From positions 124,001 through 188,000 of the forward strand of contig JAHDVX010000001.1 of the NCBI GenBank assembly GCA_023382455.1: a stretch of 64,000 bases of DNA, in the 5' to 3' direction. Position 1 is the first letter of the stretch. Every line of letters begins with the position of its first letter. Made by a program: the position numbers and the translations under genes. The notes below the pieces were generated by a model, which did not search any database, was not told where the DNA came from, and saw only the letters and a list, made by a program, of their open reading frames with translations. This document shows, one piece after another, positions 7,163 to 14,436 of the stretch. This DNA comes from Flavobacteriales bacterium (GTDB taxonomy: Bacteria; Bacteroidota; Bacteroidia; Flavobacteriales_F; PHOS-HE28).

Positions 7163-10006
7163 ATGAAAAACCGCAATTCGTTCCGCGCCGCCGCTTTCCG
7201 CCTTGCCCTGCTGCTGTCCGCACTTCTCCCCGCACTGGCGGCATCTGCACAGAACGGCACCATCCAAGGCACCGTCACCGCGATGGAAAACGGGGTTCCG
7301 GTGCCCCAGCCTTTCGCCAATGTGCTGGTGAAGGGAACGGCCACGGGTGTCAGCACGGACCTGGACGGCCGGTTCACCCTCACCGTGGCCCCAGGTGATA
7401 TCACCTTGGTGGCCAGCATCGTCGGCCAGCCCAACATGGAGCAGGTGGTGAGCGTACCGCCCGGCGCGAATGTGCAGGCCGTGATCGCCTTGGGCGACGG
7501 CACCGTGGAAATGGAAGCCGTCCACGTGGTGCGCGAGCGCCGCGTCCATACCGAGGCCGCGGTGATGATGGCCGTGCGCAACAGCGATCAGGTGGCCAAC
7601 GGACTGGGGCGGCAGCAGATCGCCAAGGGCCAGGACCGCAGCGCCGCCGATGCCGTGCGCCGCATGCCGGGCGTCACCGTCACCGATGGCCGCTTCGTGA
7701 TGGTGCGCGGCCTGGCCGACCGCTACAACGCCGTGCTGCTCAATGGCGTGGCCGCGCCCAGCATGGAGCCGGACCGCCGTGCCTTCAGTTTCGACCTGCT
7801 GCCGGCCGGCGCGCTGGACCGCATGATGGTGTACAAGAGCGGCGCGCCCGAACTGCCCGGTGACTTCGCCGGCGGTGCGATCCAACTCACCACCCTGGGC
7901 GTGCCCGAAAAGAACGAGGTGAAGGTGAGCCTGGGCATTGGGATCCGCAACGGCACCACCTTCCGCGACATCCGCCAGGACCAACGCGGACCGACCGACT
8001 TCCTGGGTTTCGATGATGGATCGCGCGCGCTGCCGGAAACCTTCCCCACGCACCTGAACACCGTGGACAACGCCGACCAACTCGCGGCCTATGGGCAGGC
8101 ACTGCCCAACACCTGGTCCGCCTCCACGGCCACCGCCGCTCCCGACCTGCGGCTGGGGCTGCTCATCGCCCGCCGTTTCGGCAAGGAAGGCGCGCACAAC
8201 CGGTACGGCACCGTTACCTCCATCGACCTTTCCAACACCAGCGCCACCTGGTCCGCGCAGAACTACAACTACAACGCGTACAATGCCAGCACGGGCCGCA
8301 GCGACACCATCTACAACTACCTCGACCAGGAAAACCTCCGCACCGCACGCCTCGGCGTGATGCACAACTGGAGCGCACTGATCGGCACGCGGACCAAGCT
8401 GGAGTTCCGCAACCTCTTCAACCAGATGGGTGAGAACGGTGTGACCGAGCGTACGGGGCGCAACCTGGAGGAAGGCTTCGAGGTGCGCAACCAGGCCTTC
8501 CGCTACGAGCAGCGCACACTGTACAGCGGACAGCTCCACGGCAGCCACGACGTGATGGCGGACCGCGGCAACGTGGACTGGACCATCGGCTACGGCCGCG
8601 CCTGGAGCAAGGTGCCCGACCTGCGCCGCCTGCGCACCGTGCGCAACATCGGCGAGAGCGACAGCCCCTTCCAAGTGGTGATCGCCCCCACCGCCTCCAC
8701 GTTGGACGCGGGCCGTTTCTTCAGCGACCTGGATGAAAGCACCTGGACCGGCAAGATCGGCCTGACACACCAGCTGGGCGCAGCGGACGCGAAGCTCAGC
8801 GCCGTGCTGCGCGCCGGTGGCCTGGCCGAACGCAAGGACCGCGACTTCAGCGCCCGCTGGATGAGCTTCCGCAAGGCGAACACCGGCCAATTCGACAACA
8901 CCTTGGTCACCTTGCCCTTGGACCAGGTCTTTTCCGAGGAGCACATCAACGGCAGCACCGGTTTCAAGCTGCAGGAAGGCACCAACCCCAGCGACCGGTA
9001 CACCGCCGCCAACACGCTGATGGCCGGCTACATCGGCACCACGGTGAAATGGACCAAGCTCTTCACACTGTCCGGCGGCATACGCATGGAGTACAACCGG
9101 CAGGAACTCACCGGCGCCACCTACGGAGGGCAGCCCGTGCGCGTGGACAACCCGTTGACCAGCGTACTGCCCTCGGTGAACGCCACCTGGAACATCACGG
9201 AAAAAACCTTGGTGCGCGTGGCCTGGAGCAATACCGTGAACCGCCCGGAGTTCCGCGAGCTGGCACCCTTTTCCTTCTATGATTTCAGCACCAACAACGT
9301 GCTCTACGGCAACCCGGAACTCACCACGGCCACCATCCGCAACCTGGACGCGCGCTGGGAGTGGTACCCCGAGCTGGATGAAACGGTGAGCATCGGTGCA
9401 TTCAGCAAGCAATTCACCAATCCCATCGAACTCTTCTTCGTGCCCGGCGCAGGATCCGGCGGCACGCGCAACTTCACCTTCCACAACGCCGAGTGTGCGC
9501 GCAGCATGGGGGTGGAACTGGAAGTGCGCCGCTCCATTGGCTCCTTGTGGGGCACTGAAAACCTGCGCAACGTGGGCCTGTTGGTCAACGGCACGCTGGT
9601 GCAAAGCACCGTGACCCTGGGCCCGCAGGCCGTGGGGCAACTGAACGAACGCCCCATGATGGGCCAGAGCCCCTACGTGGTGAACGCGGGCATCTACTAC
9701 GCGGACACCGCCACTGGCATTCAGTGCAACGTGGTGTACAACACCTTCGGGAAGCGCCTCTACGCCGTGGGCAGCTACGGCACGCCGGACATCTACGAGA
9801 TGCCCGCAGGCAGCTTGGACGCCACGCTGGGCAAGGACATCGGCCGCAAGCTGCAACTGAAGCTCGGCGCGCAGAACATCCTCAACGCCCGCACCCTGCT
9901 GCAGCAGGACGGCAACGGCGACGGTGCCATCACCGGCAACGACGAGCTGATCAGCAGCTTCCGCCGGGGCAGCTATTTCACTGCGGGGATCACGTGGGCG
10001 TTGTGA
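7163..10006 (+). CDS. TonB-dependent receptor with N-terminal carboxypeptidase-regulatory-like domain
   Basis: A 947-residue outer membrane receptor. From ATG 7163 there is a signal peptide ending ASAQ, then a beta-sandwich domain (GTIQGTVTAMENGVPVPQP... to about residue 110) of the CarboxypepD_reg-like type, then the plug (SAADAVRRMPGVTV, MVRGLADRYNAVLLNG) and a long barrel region ending in an aromatic strand (FTAGITWAL). Such receptors take up a ligand across the outer membrane using TonB-ExbBD energy. The ligand cannot be read from sequence. A beta-helix lipoprotein and Pho-type regulators lie 2-6 kb downstream on the same side, so a phosphorus-related substrate is possible but unproven. 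No SusD partner is adjacent. Confidence 0.92.
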   Translation: MKNRNSFRAAAFRLALLLSALLPALAASAQNGTIQGTVTAMENGVPVPQPFANVLVKGTATGVSTDLDGRFTLTVAPGDITLVASIVGQPNMEQVVSVPPGANVQAVIALGDGTVEMEAVHVVRERRVHTEAAVMMAVRNSDQVANGLGRQQIAKGQDRSAADAVRRMPGVTVTDGRFVMVRGLADRYNAVLLNGVAAPSMEPDRRAFSFDLLPAGALDRMMVYKSGAPELPGDFAGGAIQLTTLGVPEKNEVKVSLGIGIRNGTTFRDIRQDQRGPTDFLGFDDGSRALPETFPTHLNTVDNADQLAAYGQALPNTWSASTATAAPDLRLGLLIARRFGKEGAHNRYGTVTSIDLSNTSATWSAQNYNYNAYNASTGRSDTIYNYLDQENLRTARLGVMHNWSALIGTRTKLEFRNLFNQMGENGVTERTGRNLEEGFEVRNQAFRYEQRTLYSGQLHGSHDVMADRGNVDWTIGYGRAWSKVPDLRRLRTVRNIGESDSPFQVVIAPTASTLDAGRFFSDLDESTWTGKIGLTHQLGAADAKLSAVLRAGGLAERKDRDFSARWMSFRKANTGQFDNTLVTLPLDQVFSEEHINGSTGFKLQEGTNPSDRYTAANTLMAGYIGTTVKWTKLFTLSGGIRMEYNRQELTGATYGGQPVRVDNPLTSVLPSVNATWNITEKTLVRVAWSNTVNRPEFRELAPFSFYDFSTNNVLYGNPELTTATIRNLDARWEWYPELDETVSIGAFSKQFTNPIELFFVPGAGSGGTRNFTFHNAECARSMGVELEVRRSIGSLWGTENLRNVGLLVNGTLVQSTVTLGPQAVGQLNERPMMGQSPYVVNAGIYYADTATGIQCNVVYNTFGKRLYAVGSYGTPDIYEMPAGSLDATLGKDIGRKLQLKLGAQNILNARTLLQQDGNGDGAITGNDELISSFRRGSYFTAGITWAL

Positions 10007-10096
10007 GCCGCAAATAACCGCAGCCCGCATCTCCTGCGTCCCGCGCTCATCTACTGACAGCAACCGACCGAGGAGGGGTATGTATGACCGGTATCG

Positions 10097-10114
10097 GTCC
10101 GATACCTATCGGAC
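10097..10114. repeat. GAGCG-type palindromic repeat, copy 2 (18-nt hairpin)
   Basis: GTCCGAT-ACCT-ATCGGAC, a perfect inverted repeat identical in its arms to copy 1, followed by GCTCGCACCGG. It lies 27 nt past the stop of the Cys-rich lipoprotein gene, on its 3' side, and ~90 nt after the TonB receptor stop, so it is in the shared 3' intergenic space. Confidence 0.75.
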
Positions 10115-10140
10115 GCTCGCACCGGAAATGGGGACAGCAA

Positions 10141-10794
10141 TCAATTCGGCTTGCATCCACATTCAAGACCGCTGCAATCACAGCACGCATGATAGCCACT
10201 TCCGCAGGTAACCGAGCACGAATATCCACCACTACCTGACGAAGAACAAGATGTCGCGCCTGGCCCCCCCGAGCAACAAATTTCCGGAGTTGGCGTCCGG
10301 CCCTTCCCCCCCCCACCAACTTTCAAGGAAAGCTGACTTAGACTTAACCGGGCCTTGTAGACCTGTTCAAATGCGTCCTCCATGGACCCTGACCCTAATT
10401 GAGATCGACTGAAACCCTCGGGATCAGAAACTTTCGAAATCCCGATCACCGAAACCACCGGTTCACCATTCCTTGATTCAACATTTGGGCGCACTGTGTA
10501 ACGAACCATCGGGCCTTCGGCACCGACCAAAACCAGATCCTGGCCGTCTTCTTCCTGGAGGATCATGAGAATCTTTCCATGTAGCCCCTGATCGTCCGGC
10601 CTGATCGCCATGCCCCAATCCAACACGAACAAATGTTTCGCAGGTTCTTCCGAAGGTACGATCATCAGTTGATGCTGTCCTATCGGAATAAAACCAATTT
10701 GGGAAGACCTCAATGTACTCACATCGGAACCAGGAGTGTCTCCCTTGGTGCAAGAGAGCAACCCGGCCAGTGCAATTGCCAAATGGGTTTTCAT
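10141..10794 (-). CDS. Lipoprotein with Cys-rich C-terminal tail
   Basis: Starting at ATG 10794 the 217-residue product begins MKTHLAIALAGLLSC, a short lipoprotein signal with the lipobox LLSC, so the mature protein is likely anchored in the periplasm or outer membrane. The middle (about residues 20-160) has no motif I recognise. A Gly-Lys-rich linker (VGGGGKGRTPTPE) leads to a tail with ten Cys in about 46 residues, including CCSGGPGATSCSSS and CSVTCGSGYHACCDC. Tails of this Gly/Ser/Cys type (GGPG...CSVxCGxGYxACC) occur at the C-termini of unrelated small exported proteins in Bacteroidota; I recall this only as a pattern. Disulfide bonding, metal binding or a processed peptide are all possible. 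The ORF track start 39 nt upstream would hide the lipobox. Confidence 0.65.
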   Translation of the reverse strand: MKTHLAIALAGLLSCTKGDTPGSDVSTLRSSQIGFIPIGQHQLMIVPSEEPAKHLFVLDWGMAIRPDDQGLHGKILMILQEEDGQDLVLVGAEGPMVRYTVRPNVESRNGEPVVSVIGISKVSDPEGFSRSQLGSGSMEDAFEQVYKARLSLSQLSLKVGGGGKGRTPTPEICCSGGPGATSCSSSGSGGYSCSVTCGSGYHACCDCSGLECGCKPN

Positions 10795-10830
10795 CTCGAG
10801 GTGATGGAGGATGTGACCTCCTATCTCTAT

Positions 10831-10862
10831 CAAATATCGTTACATACTCGCGCATCAACAAA
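10831..10862 (-). promoter_or_regulatory. Candidate promoter of the Cys-rich lipoprotein gene
   Basis: On the minus strand TTTG (10862-10859) is followed after 20 nt by GATATTTG (10838-10831), 36 nt before the ATG. This is the best match in the window to the Bacteroidota TTTG-N19/20-TAnnTTTG arrangement, with one mismatch in the -7 box. Confidence 0.55.
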
Positions 10863-10988
10863 TTTCCTGGCTATGTCATCGTTAGTTGTTGAACTTGTCC
10901 ATGCCAAGCGCGACTGAGAGAAGAACGGTAGAGGACATGGCCGTTCAGGTACGATCTTCCCCCTCTGACGCGAGCGTCCACGCTCGTA

Positions 10989-11047
10989 TCCGAAAGCATG
11001 GAACCGGCCGTGGAAGGACATGCGATTTTGTACGGCACGAGCGTGGG
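10989..11047. repeat. 59-nt direct repeat, copy A, upstream of hicBA
   Basis: Begins TCCGAAAGCATGG and continues through CCGGCCGTGGAAGGACATGC to GTACGGCACGAGCGTGGG. The same element, with one inserted base and three substitutions, lies just after hicA. Its right end forms part of the hairpin at 11034-11057. Confidence 0.9.
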
Positions 11048-11057
11048 CGCTCGTGCC
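11034..11057. repeat. Perfect hairpin GGCACGAGCG-TGGG-CGCTCGTGCC
   Basis: A 10-bp stem with a 4-nt loop at the right end of repeat copy A. The half-site GCACGAGCGTGG is also found in copy 1 (minus strand) and copy B, linking all copies to one repeat family. Confidence 0.9.
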
Positions 11058-11102
11058 AGAAGAGCCGAAAATGGGCTGCGGCAGAGCCGCCGTTCCCGCT
11101 GC

Positions 11103-11123
11103 GCCCGCGCTGGTAGCGCGGGC
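11103..11123. repeat. Perfect hairpin GCCCGCGCT-GGT-AGCGCGGGC
   Basis: A 9-bp stem with a 3-nt loop, 36 nt before the hicB -7 box. It has no T-tract, so it is probably a further part of the palindromic repeat cluster; an operator role for HicB cannot be excluded. Confidence 0.8.
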
Positions 11124-11158
11124 CGACGGAGGTACGTACGCCTGATCTTGTGATCATC

Positions 11159-11166
11159 TATCTTCG
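11159..11166 (+). promoter_or_regulatory. Candidate -7 box TATCTTCG of hicBA
   Basis: One mismatch to TAnnTTTG and only four nt (TGGC) before the hicB ATG, implying a leaderless or nearly leaderless transcript. HicB antitoxins usually repress their own promoter, so an operator is expected around here. Confidence 0.45.
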
Positions 11167-11170
11167 TGGC

Positions 11171-11410
11171 ATGAGCAAGGCCATGCGCAGCATCCAACTT
11201 ACCGCACACATCGAACGCGACCCGGAGACGGGCCTGTACATAGGCTTGGTGCCCAGCATACCGGGGGCGCACACGCAAGCCAAGGGCTTGGACGAGTTGC
11301 AGGCCAACCTGAAGGAAGTGGTGGAACTGTGCTTCGAGGAAATGACCAAGGAGGAGATCGCAGCACTCCCTGAATTCGTGGGCCTGCAGTCCTTTTCGGT
11401 GGCGGTATGA
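11171..11410 (+). CDS. hicB: HicB family antitoxin
   Basis: From ATG 11171 the product is 79 residues with the degraded RNase H-like fold pattern of HicB: ERDPETGLYIGLVPSIPGAHTQAKGLDELQANLKEVVEL. The Y-x-G-x-V-P-x-I-P-G-x-x-T-x-G pattern is diagnostic. It should bind and neutralise HicA and autoregulate the operon. No separate DNA-binding C-terminal domain is visible; the protein is of the short type. Its stop overlaps the hicA start by four nt (ATGA). The ORF-track start at the GTG 11150 adds seven residues through the putative promoter and is unlikely. Confidence 0.93.
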   Translation: MSKAMRSIQLTAHIERDPETGLYIGLVPSIPGAHTQAKGLDELQANLKEVVELCFEEMTKEEIAALPEFVGLQSFSVAV

Positions 11411-11637
11411 GCAAGCTCCCGATCGTGGATGCGCGCACTTTCGAGCGTATCCTGCTGAAGTGGGGCTTCGTGGTGGTGCGGCAGAAAGGCAGCCATGTCT
11501 TTTACAGGCACCCCGATGGCCGCTACACCACCTTGCCGCACCATAAGGGGCAGGACATCAGTCGCCCGCTGATCCGCAAGATCCTGAACGAGATCCAGGT
11601 CATGCCCGATGCATTCCTGGATGCGCTGAACGGGTAG
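11407..11637 (+). CDS. hicA: HicA family mRNA interferase toxin
   Basis: A 76-residue protein with the double-stranded RNA-binding-like fold of HicA: FERILLKWGFVVVRQKGSHVFYRH, where the His in GSH is the catalytic residue of the family, and LPHHKGQDISRPLIRKIL. HicA cleaves mRNA when free of HicB. The antitoxin-first order is one of the two known arrangements. The gene looks intact. The pair lies between two copies of a ~60-nt direct repeat, which suggests the cassette may have arrived or could leave by recombination between them. Confidence 0.95.
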   Translation: MSKLPIVDARTFERILLKWGFVVVRQKGSHVFYRHPDGRYTTLPHHKGQDISRPLIRKILNEIQVMPDAFLDALNG

Positions 11638-11649
11638 TCAACTCCCGTG

Positions 11650-11709
11650 TCCGAAAGCATGGTAACCGGCCGTGGAAGGACATGCGCTCCTGTACGGCAC
11701 GAGCGTGGG
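11650..11709. repeat. 60-nt direct repeat, copy B, downstream of hicBA
   Basis: Near-identical to copy A at 10989-11047, in the same orientation, starting 12 nt after the hicA stop. It is followed by a second shared string, CTGACGCGAGCG (about 11729-11740), which lies upstream of copy A at 10965-10976, so the two copies have their modules in swapped order. Confidence 0.9.
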
Positions 11710-11796
11710 ACCTCCATGTAACCCAACGCTGACGCGAGCGGCCATTGCCGCACGATCTCTTAATCCACCCTTCATCCGCAGGCCATGTAGCGGCCG

Positions 11797-11804
11797 TCCC
11801 TTTG
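11797..11804 (+). promoter_or_regulatory. Candidate -7 box TCCCTTTG
   Basis: One mismatch to TAnnTTTG; CGGC and then ATG 11809 follow directly, the same spacing as at 7163, 11171 and 53575. Confidence 0.35.
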
Positions 11805-11808
11805 CGGC

Positions 11809-13233
11809 ATGAAACGCTACAAACTGAAGACGACCATGGACCTACTGAAGAACCGTTCCCTCTGGGCCTTGCTGATCGGCGGCACCCTGCTGTCCGCCAC
11901 CGGCTGCAAGAAGGACGATGACGAGATCGCAACGCCGGCAACGCCTTCGGCCGCGGTGTTCACCACCACCGATATCGGCAACAACACCATCCGCGTGGAG
12001 GGCACCGCCGCCGCCAACTACACGTTCACCAGCGACAAGAAATGGCTGCTGCAAGGCTTCGTGTACGTGGAGGACGGCGCCACGCTCACCATTGAACCCG
12101 GCACGGTGATCAAGGGCGACAAGGACAGCAAGGGCACGCTGATCATCAAGCGGGGCGCGAAGATCCACGCCGAGGGCAGCAGCGCGCAGCCCATCGTGTT
12201 CACCAGCAACCAGCCTGCGGGAAGCCGTGACTACGGTGACTGGGGCGGCATCATCCTCTGCGGGCGCGCCAGCAACAACCAGCCCGGCGGCGAGGCGCTG
12301 ATCGAGGGCGGACCCGAAGCCTGGCACGGCGGCGGAAGCAGCCCCAACGACGCGGACAACAGCGGGGTGCTGCGCTACGTGCGCATCGAATTCCCCGGTA
12401 TTGCCCTGCAGCCCAACCAGGAGATCAACGGCCTGACGCTGGGCTCCGTGGGCAGCGGCACCACCATCGACCACATCCAGGTGAGCCATTGCGGCGACGA
12501 CAGCTACGAGTGGTTCGGCGGCGCGGTGAACATGAAGCACATCGTGGCCTTCCGGGGCTGGGACGACAGCTTCGACACGGACAACGGCTACCGCGGCAAG
12601 GTGCAATTCGCGCTCTCCCTGGTCGACCCGGCCATCGCCGACCAGAGCGGCAGCAACGGCTTTGAGAGCGACAACGACGCCAGCGGCACCACGGCCGAGC
12701 CCTTCACCATGCCGATCTTCAGCAACGTGAGCTTCTTCGGGCCGTATGCCGTTAACGGCGGCACGCCCAACACGCAGTTCAAGCGCGCCGCGCACATCCG
12801 CCGCAACAGCCGCCTGAACGCCTACAACACGGTGTGGGCCGGTTATCCCACGGGCCTGCTGGTGGACGGCAGCGCCTGCGAGGCCAACGCCGCGAGCAAC
12901 ATCCTGCAGGTGCGCGCCAGCGTGGTGGCTGGATGCACCACGCCCCTGGCCACCGCCTCCGGCAGCAGCTTCAACCTGGACGCCTGGTTCAACGAGGCCA
13001 CCCGTGGCAACAGCACCCTGCCCAACGTGGCGGACCTGCAACTGGCCACGCCGCTGAACATGACCGCACCCGCCCTGCTGCCCAACGGCGGTTCGCCCCT
13101 GCTCAGCGGCGCGGACTTCAGCGGCAACGCGGCTGATCCCTTCTTCACCCAAGTGGCCTTCAAGGGCGCCTTCGGCACGGAGGACTGGACCAGCGGCTGG
13201 TGCAACTGGGACCCGCAGAACACGGCCTACTGA
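11809..13233 (+). CDS. Beta-helix-like surface lipoprotein
   Basis: A 474-residue lipoprotein: basic N-terminus, hydrophobic core and lipobox around LLSATGCKKDDD. Residues ~65-130 (FVYVEDGATLTIEPGTVIKG, LIIKRGAKIHAEG) show the repeated short strands of a right-handed parallel beta-helix, and a DWGGIILCGRA segment and DDSYEWFGG follow. Proteins with this exact pattern are widespread in Bacteroidota and usually left as hypothetical; several lie next to TonB receptors. The flanking genes here (PhoR-like kinase, Na/Pi symporter, PhoB-like regulator) make phosphate-responsive expression a reasonable inference. An alternative start at ATG 11836 would shorten the signal region. It converges with phoR across a terminator. 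Confidence 0.75.
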   Translation: MKRYKLKTTMDLLKNRSLWALLIGGTLLSATGCKKDDDEIATPATPSAAVFTTTDIGNNTIRVEGTAAANYTFTSDKKWLLQGFVYVEDGATLTIEPGTVIKGDKDSKGTLIIKRGAKIHAEGSSAQPIVFTSNQPAGSRDYGDWGGIILCGRASNNQPGGEALIEGGPEAWHGGGSSPNDADNSGVLRYVRIEFPGIALQPNQEINGLTLGSVGSGTTIDHIQVSHCGDDSYEWFGGAVNMKHIVAFRGWDDSFDTDNGYRGKVQFALSLVDPAIADQSGSNGFESDNDASGTTAEPFTMPIFSNVSFFGPYAVNGGTPNTQFKRAAHIRRNSRLNAYNTVWAGYPTGLLVDGSACEANAASNILQVRASVVAGCTTPLATASGSSFNLDAWFNEATRGNSTLPNVADLQLATPLNMTAPALLPNGGSPLLSGADFSGNAADPFFTQVAFKGAFGTEDWTSGWCNWDPQNTAY

Positions 13234-13257
13234 GACCGCTTCCCTTCACCCGAAAAA

Positions 13258-13277
13258 GGGCTGCCTCCGGGCGGCCC
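13258..13277. terminator. Probable bidirectional terminator
   Basis: GGGCTGCC-TCCG-GGCGGCCC with an AAAAA tract on the left and TTCTTCATT on the right, between convergent genes. It closely resembles the terminator at 41902-41927, including the TTCTTCATT tail. Confidence 0.75.
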
Positions 13278-13298
13278 TTCTTCATTCTCCCGCCGGGA

Positions 13299-14318
13299 TC
13301 AGCGCGCCTTGGGCAGCGTGAAGGCGAAGGTGGTGCCCTCCCCCTCGGTACTGCGTACGGTGATGGTGCCGCCGTGCGATTCCACGATGTGCTTCACGAT
13401 GGCCAGGCCCAGGCCCGAGCCGCCCTCGTTGCGCGCGCGGCTCTTGCCCACGCGGTAGAAGCGCTCAAAGAGGCGCGGCAAGTGCTCCGCCGCAATGCCG
13501 GGGCCGTCGTCGGCCACTTCCACCAGCACCTGTTCCCCCAGGTCGAAGGCCTGCACGGTGCAGTGCCCGCCCTCGCGGCCGTAATGGATGGCATTGCCCA
13601 GCAGGTTGGAGAACACCTGCGCCACACGGTCGCGGTCGGCATGCACCCAGGTTTCCTCGGCCACGCCGTTGCGCAGTTCCATGCGCCGCGCCCCGGCCTG
13701 CTTCCGCAATTCCTCCATGGCCTCCCCCACGGCGGCATGCAGGTCCATCCGGCCGCTCTCGGTGCCCAGCACACCGCTCTCCAGCCGCGCGATCACATCC
13801 AGGTCCTCCACGATGCGGATCATGCGCTCGGTGCCCGCGTTGGCGCGTTGCAGGAAGGAGCGGTTCACCTTGGGGTCCTCCAGGCCGCCCTCCAGCAAGG
13901 TGAGGATGTAGCCCTGGATACTGAAGATGGGCGTGCGCAACTCATGGGCCAGGTTGCCGATGAACTCGCGCCGGAACCGTTCGCGTTCCTTCAGCTCCGC
14001 CACCTCGCGGCGCTTTTCCTCGGCCCATGCACCCACCTCCTCGCCCACGCGGGCCAGGTCCGGCGGAGGCGCTGCCCCGGTGGTGCCACGCCCGCTACGC
14101 GCCTCATGCACGGTGCGGTGGATCAGCTCCACCCGTTCCTGCACGAAGCGCTTCACCAGCAAGCGGCTGGCCAGGAAGGCCACGGCGAACACCGTTGCGG
14201 CCACCGCCAGCAACTGCCACGCCAGCAGGTGCGCGATGAAGTGCAGCACCACGGCACCGGCAACGGCGGCCAGGCCCGCCACCATCCAAGCGATCCGATC
14301 CGGCGAGCGGCTGTGCAT
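13299..14318 (-). CDS. phoR: PhoR-like sensor histidine kinase
   Basis: From ATG 14318 the product is 339 residues: two N-terminal membrane segments (AWMVAGLAAVAGAVVLHF and LLAVAATVFAVAFLAS), a short helical linker, the HisKA box NLAHELRTPIFSIQGY with the phospho-accepting His, then the N, G1 (DDGPGIA), F (RLFERFYRV) and G2 (GSGLGLAIVKHIV) boxes of HATPase_c. This short architecture without a large periplasmic sensor is typical of Bacteroidota PhoR. The partner is most likely the PhoB-like regulator 1.8 kb away, with the Na/Pi symporter between them. The 594-aa ORF in the track runs through the divergent promoter and is not the real start. The sensor specificity is inferred from the neighbourhood. 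Confidence 0.85.
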   Translation of the reverse strand: MHSRSPDRIAWMVAGLAAVAGAVVLHFIAHLLAWQLLAVAATVFAVAFLASRLLVKRFVQERVELIHRTVHEARSGRGTTGAAPPPDLARVGEEVGAWAEEKRREVAELKERERFRREFIGNLAHELRTPIFSIQGYILTLLEGGLEDPKVNRSFLQRANAGTERMIRIVEDLDVIARLESGVLGTESGRMDLHAAVGEAMEELRKQAGARRMELRNGVAEETWVHADRDRVAQVFSNLLGNAIHYGREGGHCTVQAFDLGEQVLVEVADDGPGIAAEHLPRLFERFYRVGKSRARNEGGSGLGLAIVKHIVESHGGTITVRSTEGEGTTFAFTLPKAR

Positions 14319-14414
14319 GCGGCGCGAAAATAGCCCATCGCAAAGCCGCAAACCCTTGTTTCCGTAGGTGAATGGAAGTTTCCATGACTTAACGTGCAGG
14401 CAACATGGCCGGGG

Positions 14415-14422
14415 TACTTTCG
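14415..14422 (+). promoter_or_regulatory. Candidate -7 box TACTTTCG of the Na/Pi symporter gene
   Basis: One mismatch to TAnnTTTG, 14 nt before ATG 14437, in the divergent phoR/symporter gap. A PhoB operator is expected here but I cannot identify a Pho-box consensus for this phylum. Confidence 0.45.
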
Positions 14423-14436
14423 CCCGCTTTCGCACG

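Larger units (their letters stand above)
10795..11170. other. Intergenic region with promoter and palindromic repeats
   Basis: A 376-nt gap between the divergent lipoprotein and hicB genes. It holds the lipoprotein promoter, the GCGAGCGTCC/ACGCTCG repeat, a 59-nt element duplicated downstream of hicA, two perfect hairpins (11034-11057 and 11103-11123) and the hicB -7 box. No coding frame is convincing. Confidence 0.8.

Noticed and set aside
6272-10063. 1263-codon minus-strand ORF across LOG and TonB receptor genes
   Set aside because: Antisense to two well-supported genes; composition is Ala/Val/His/Gly-rich with no domain. A codon-bias shadow of the plus strand.
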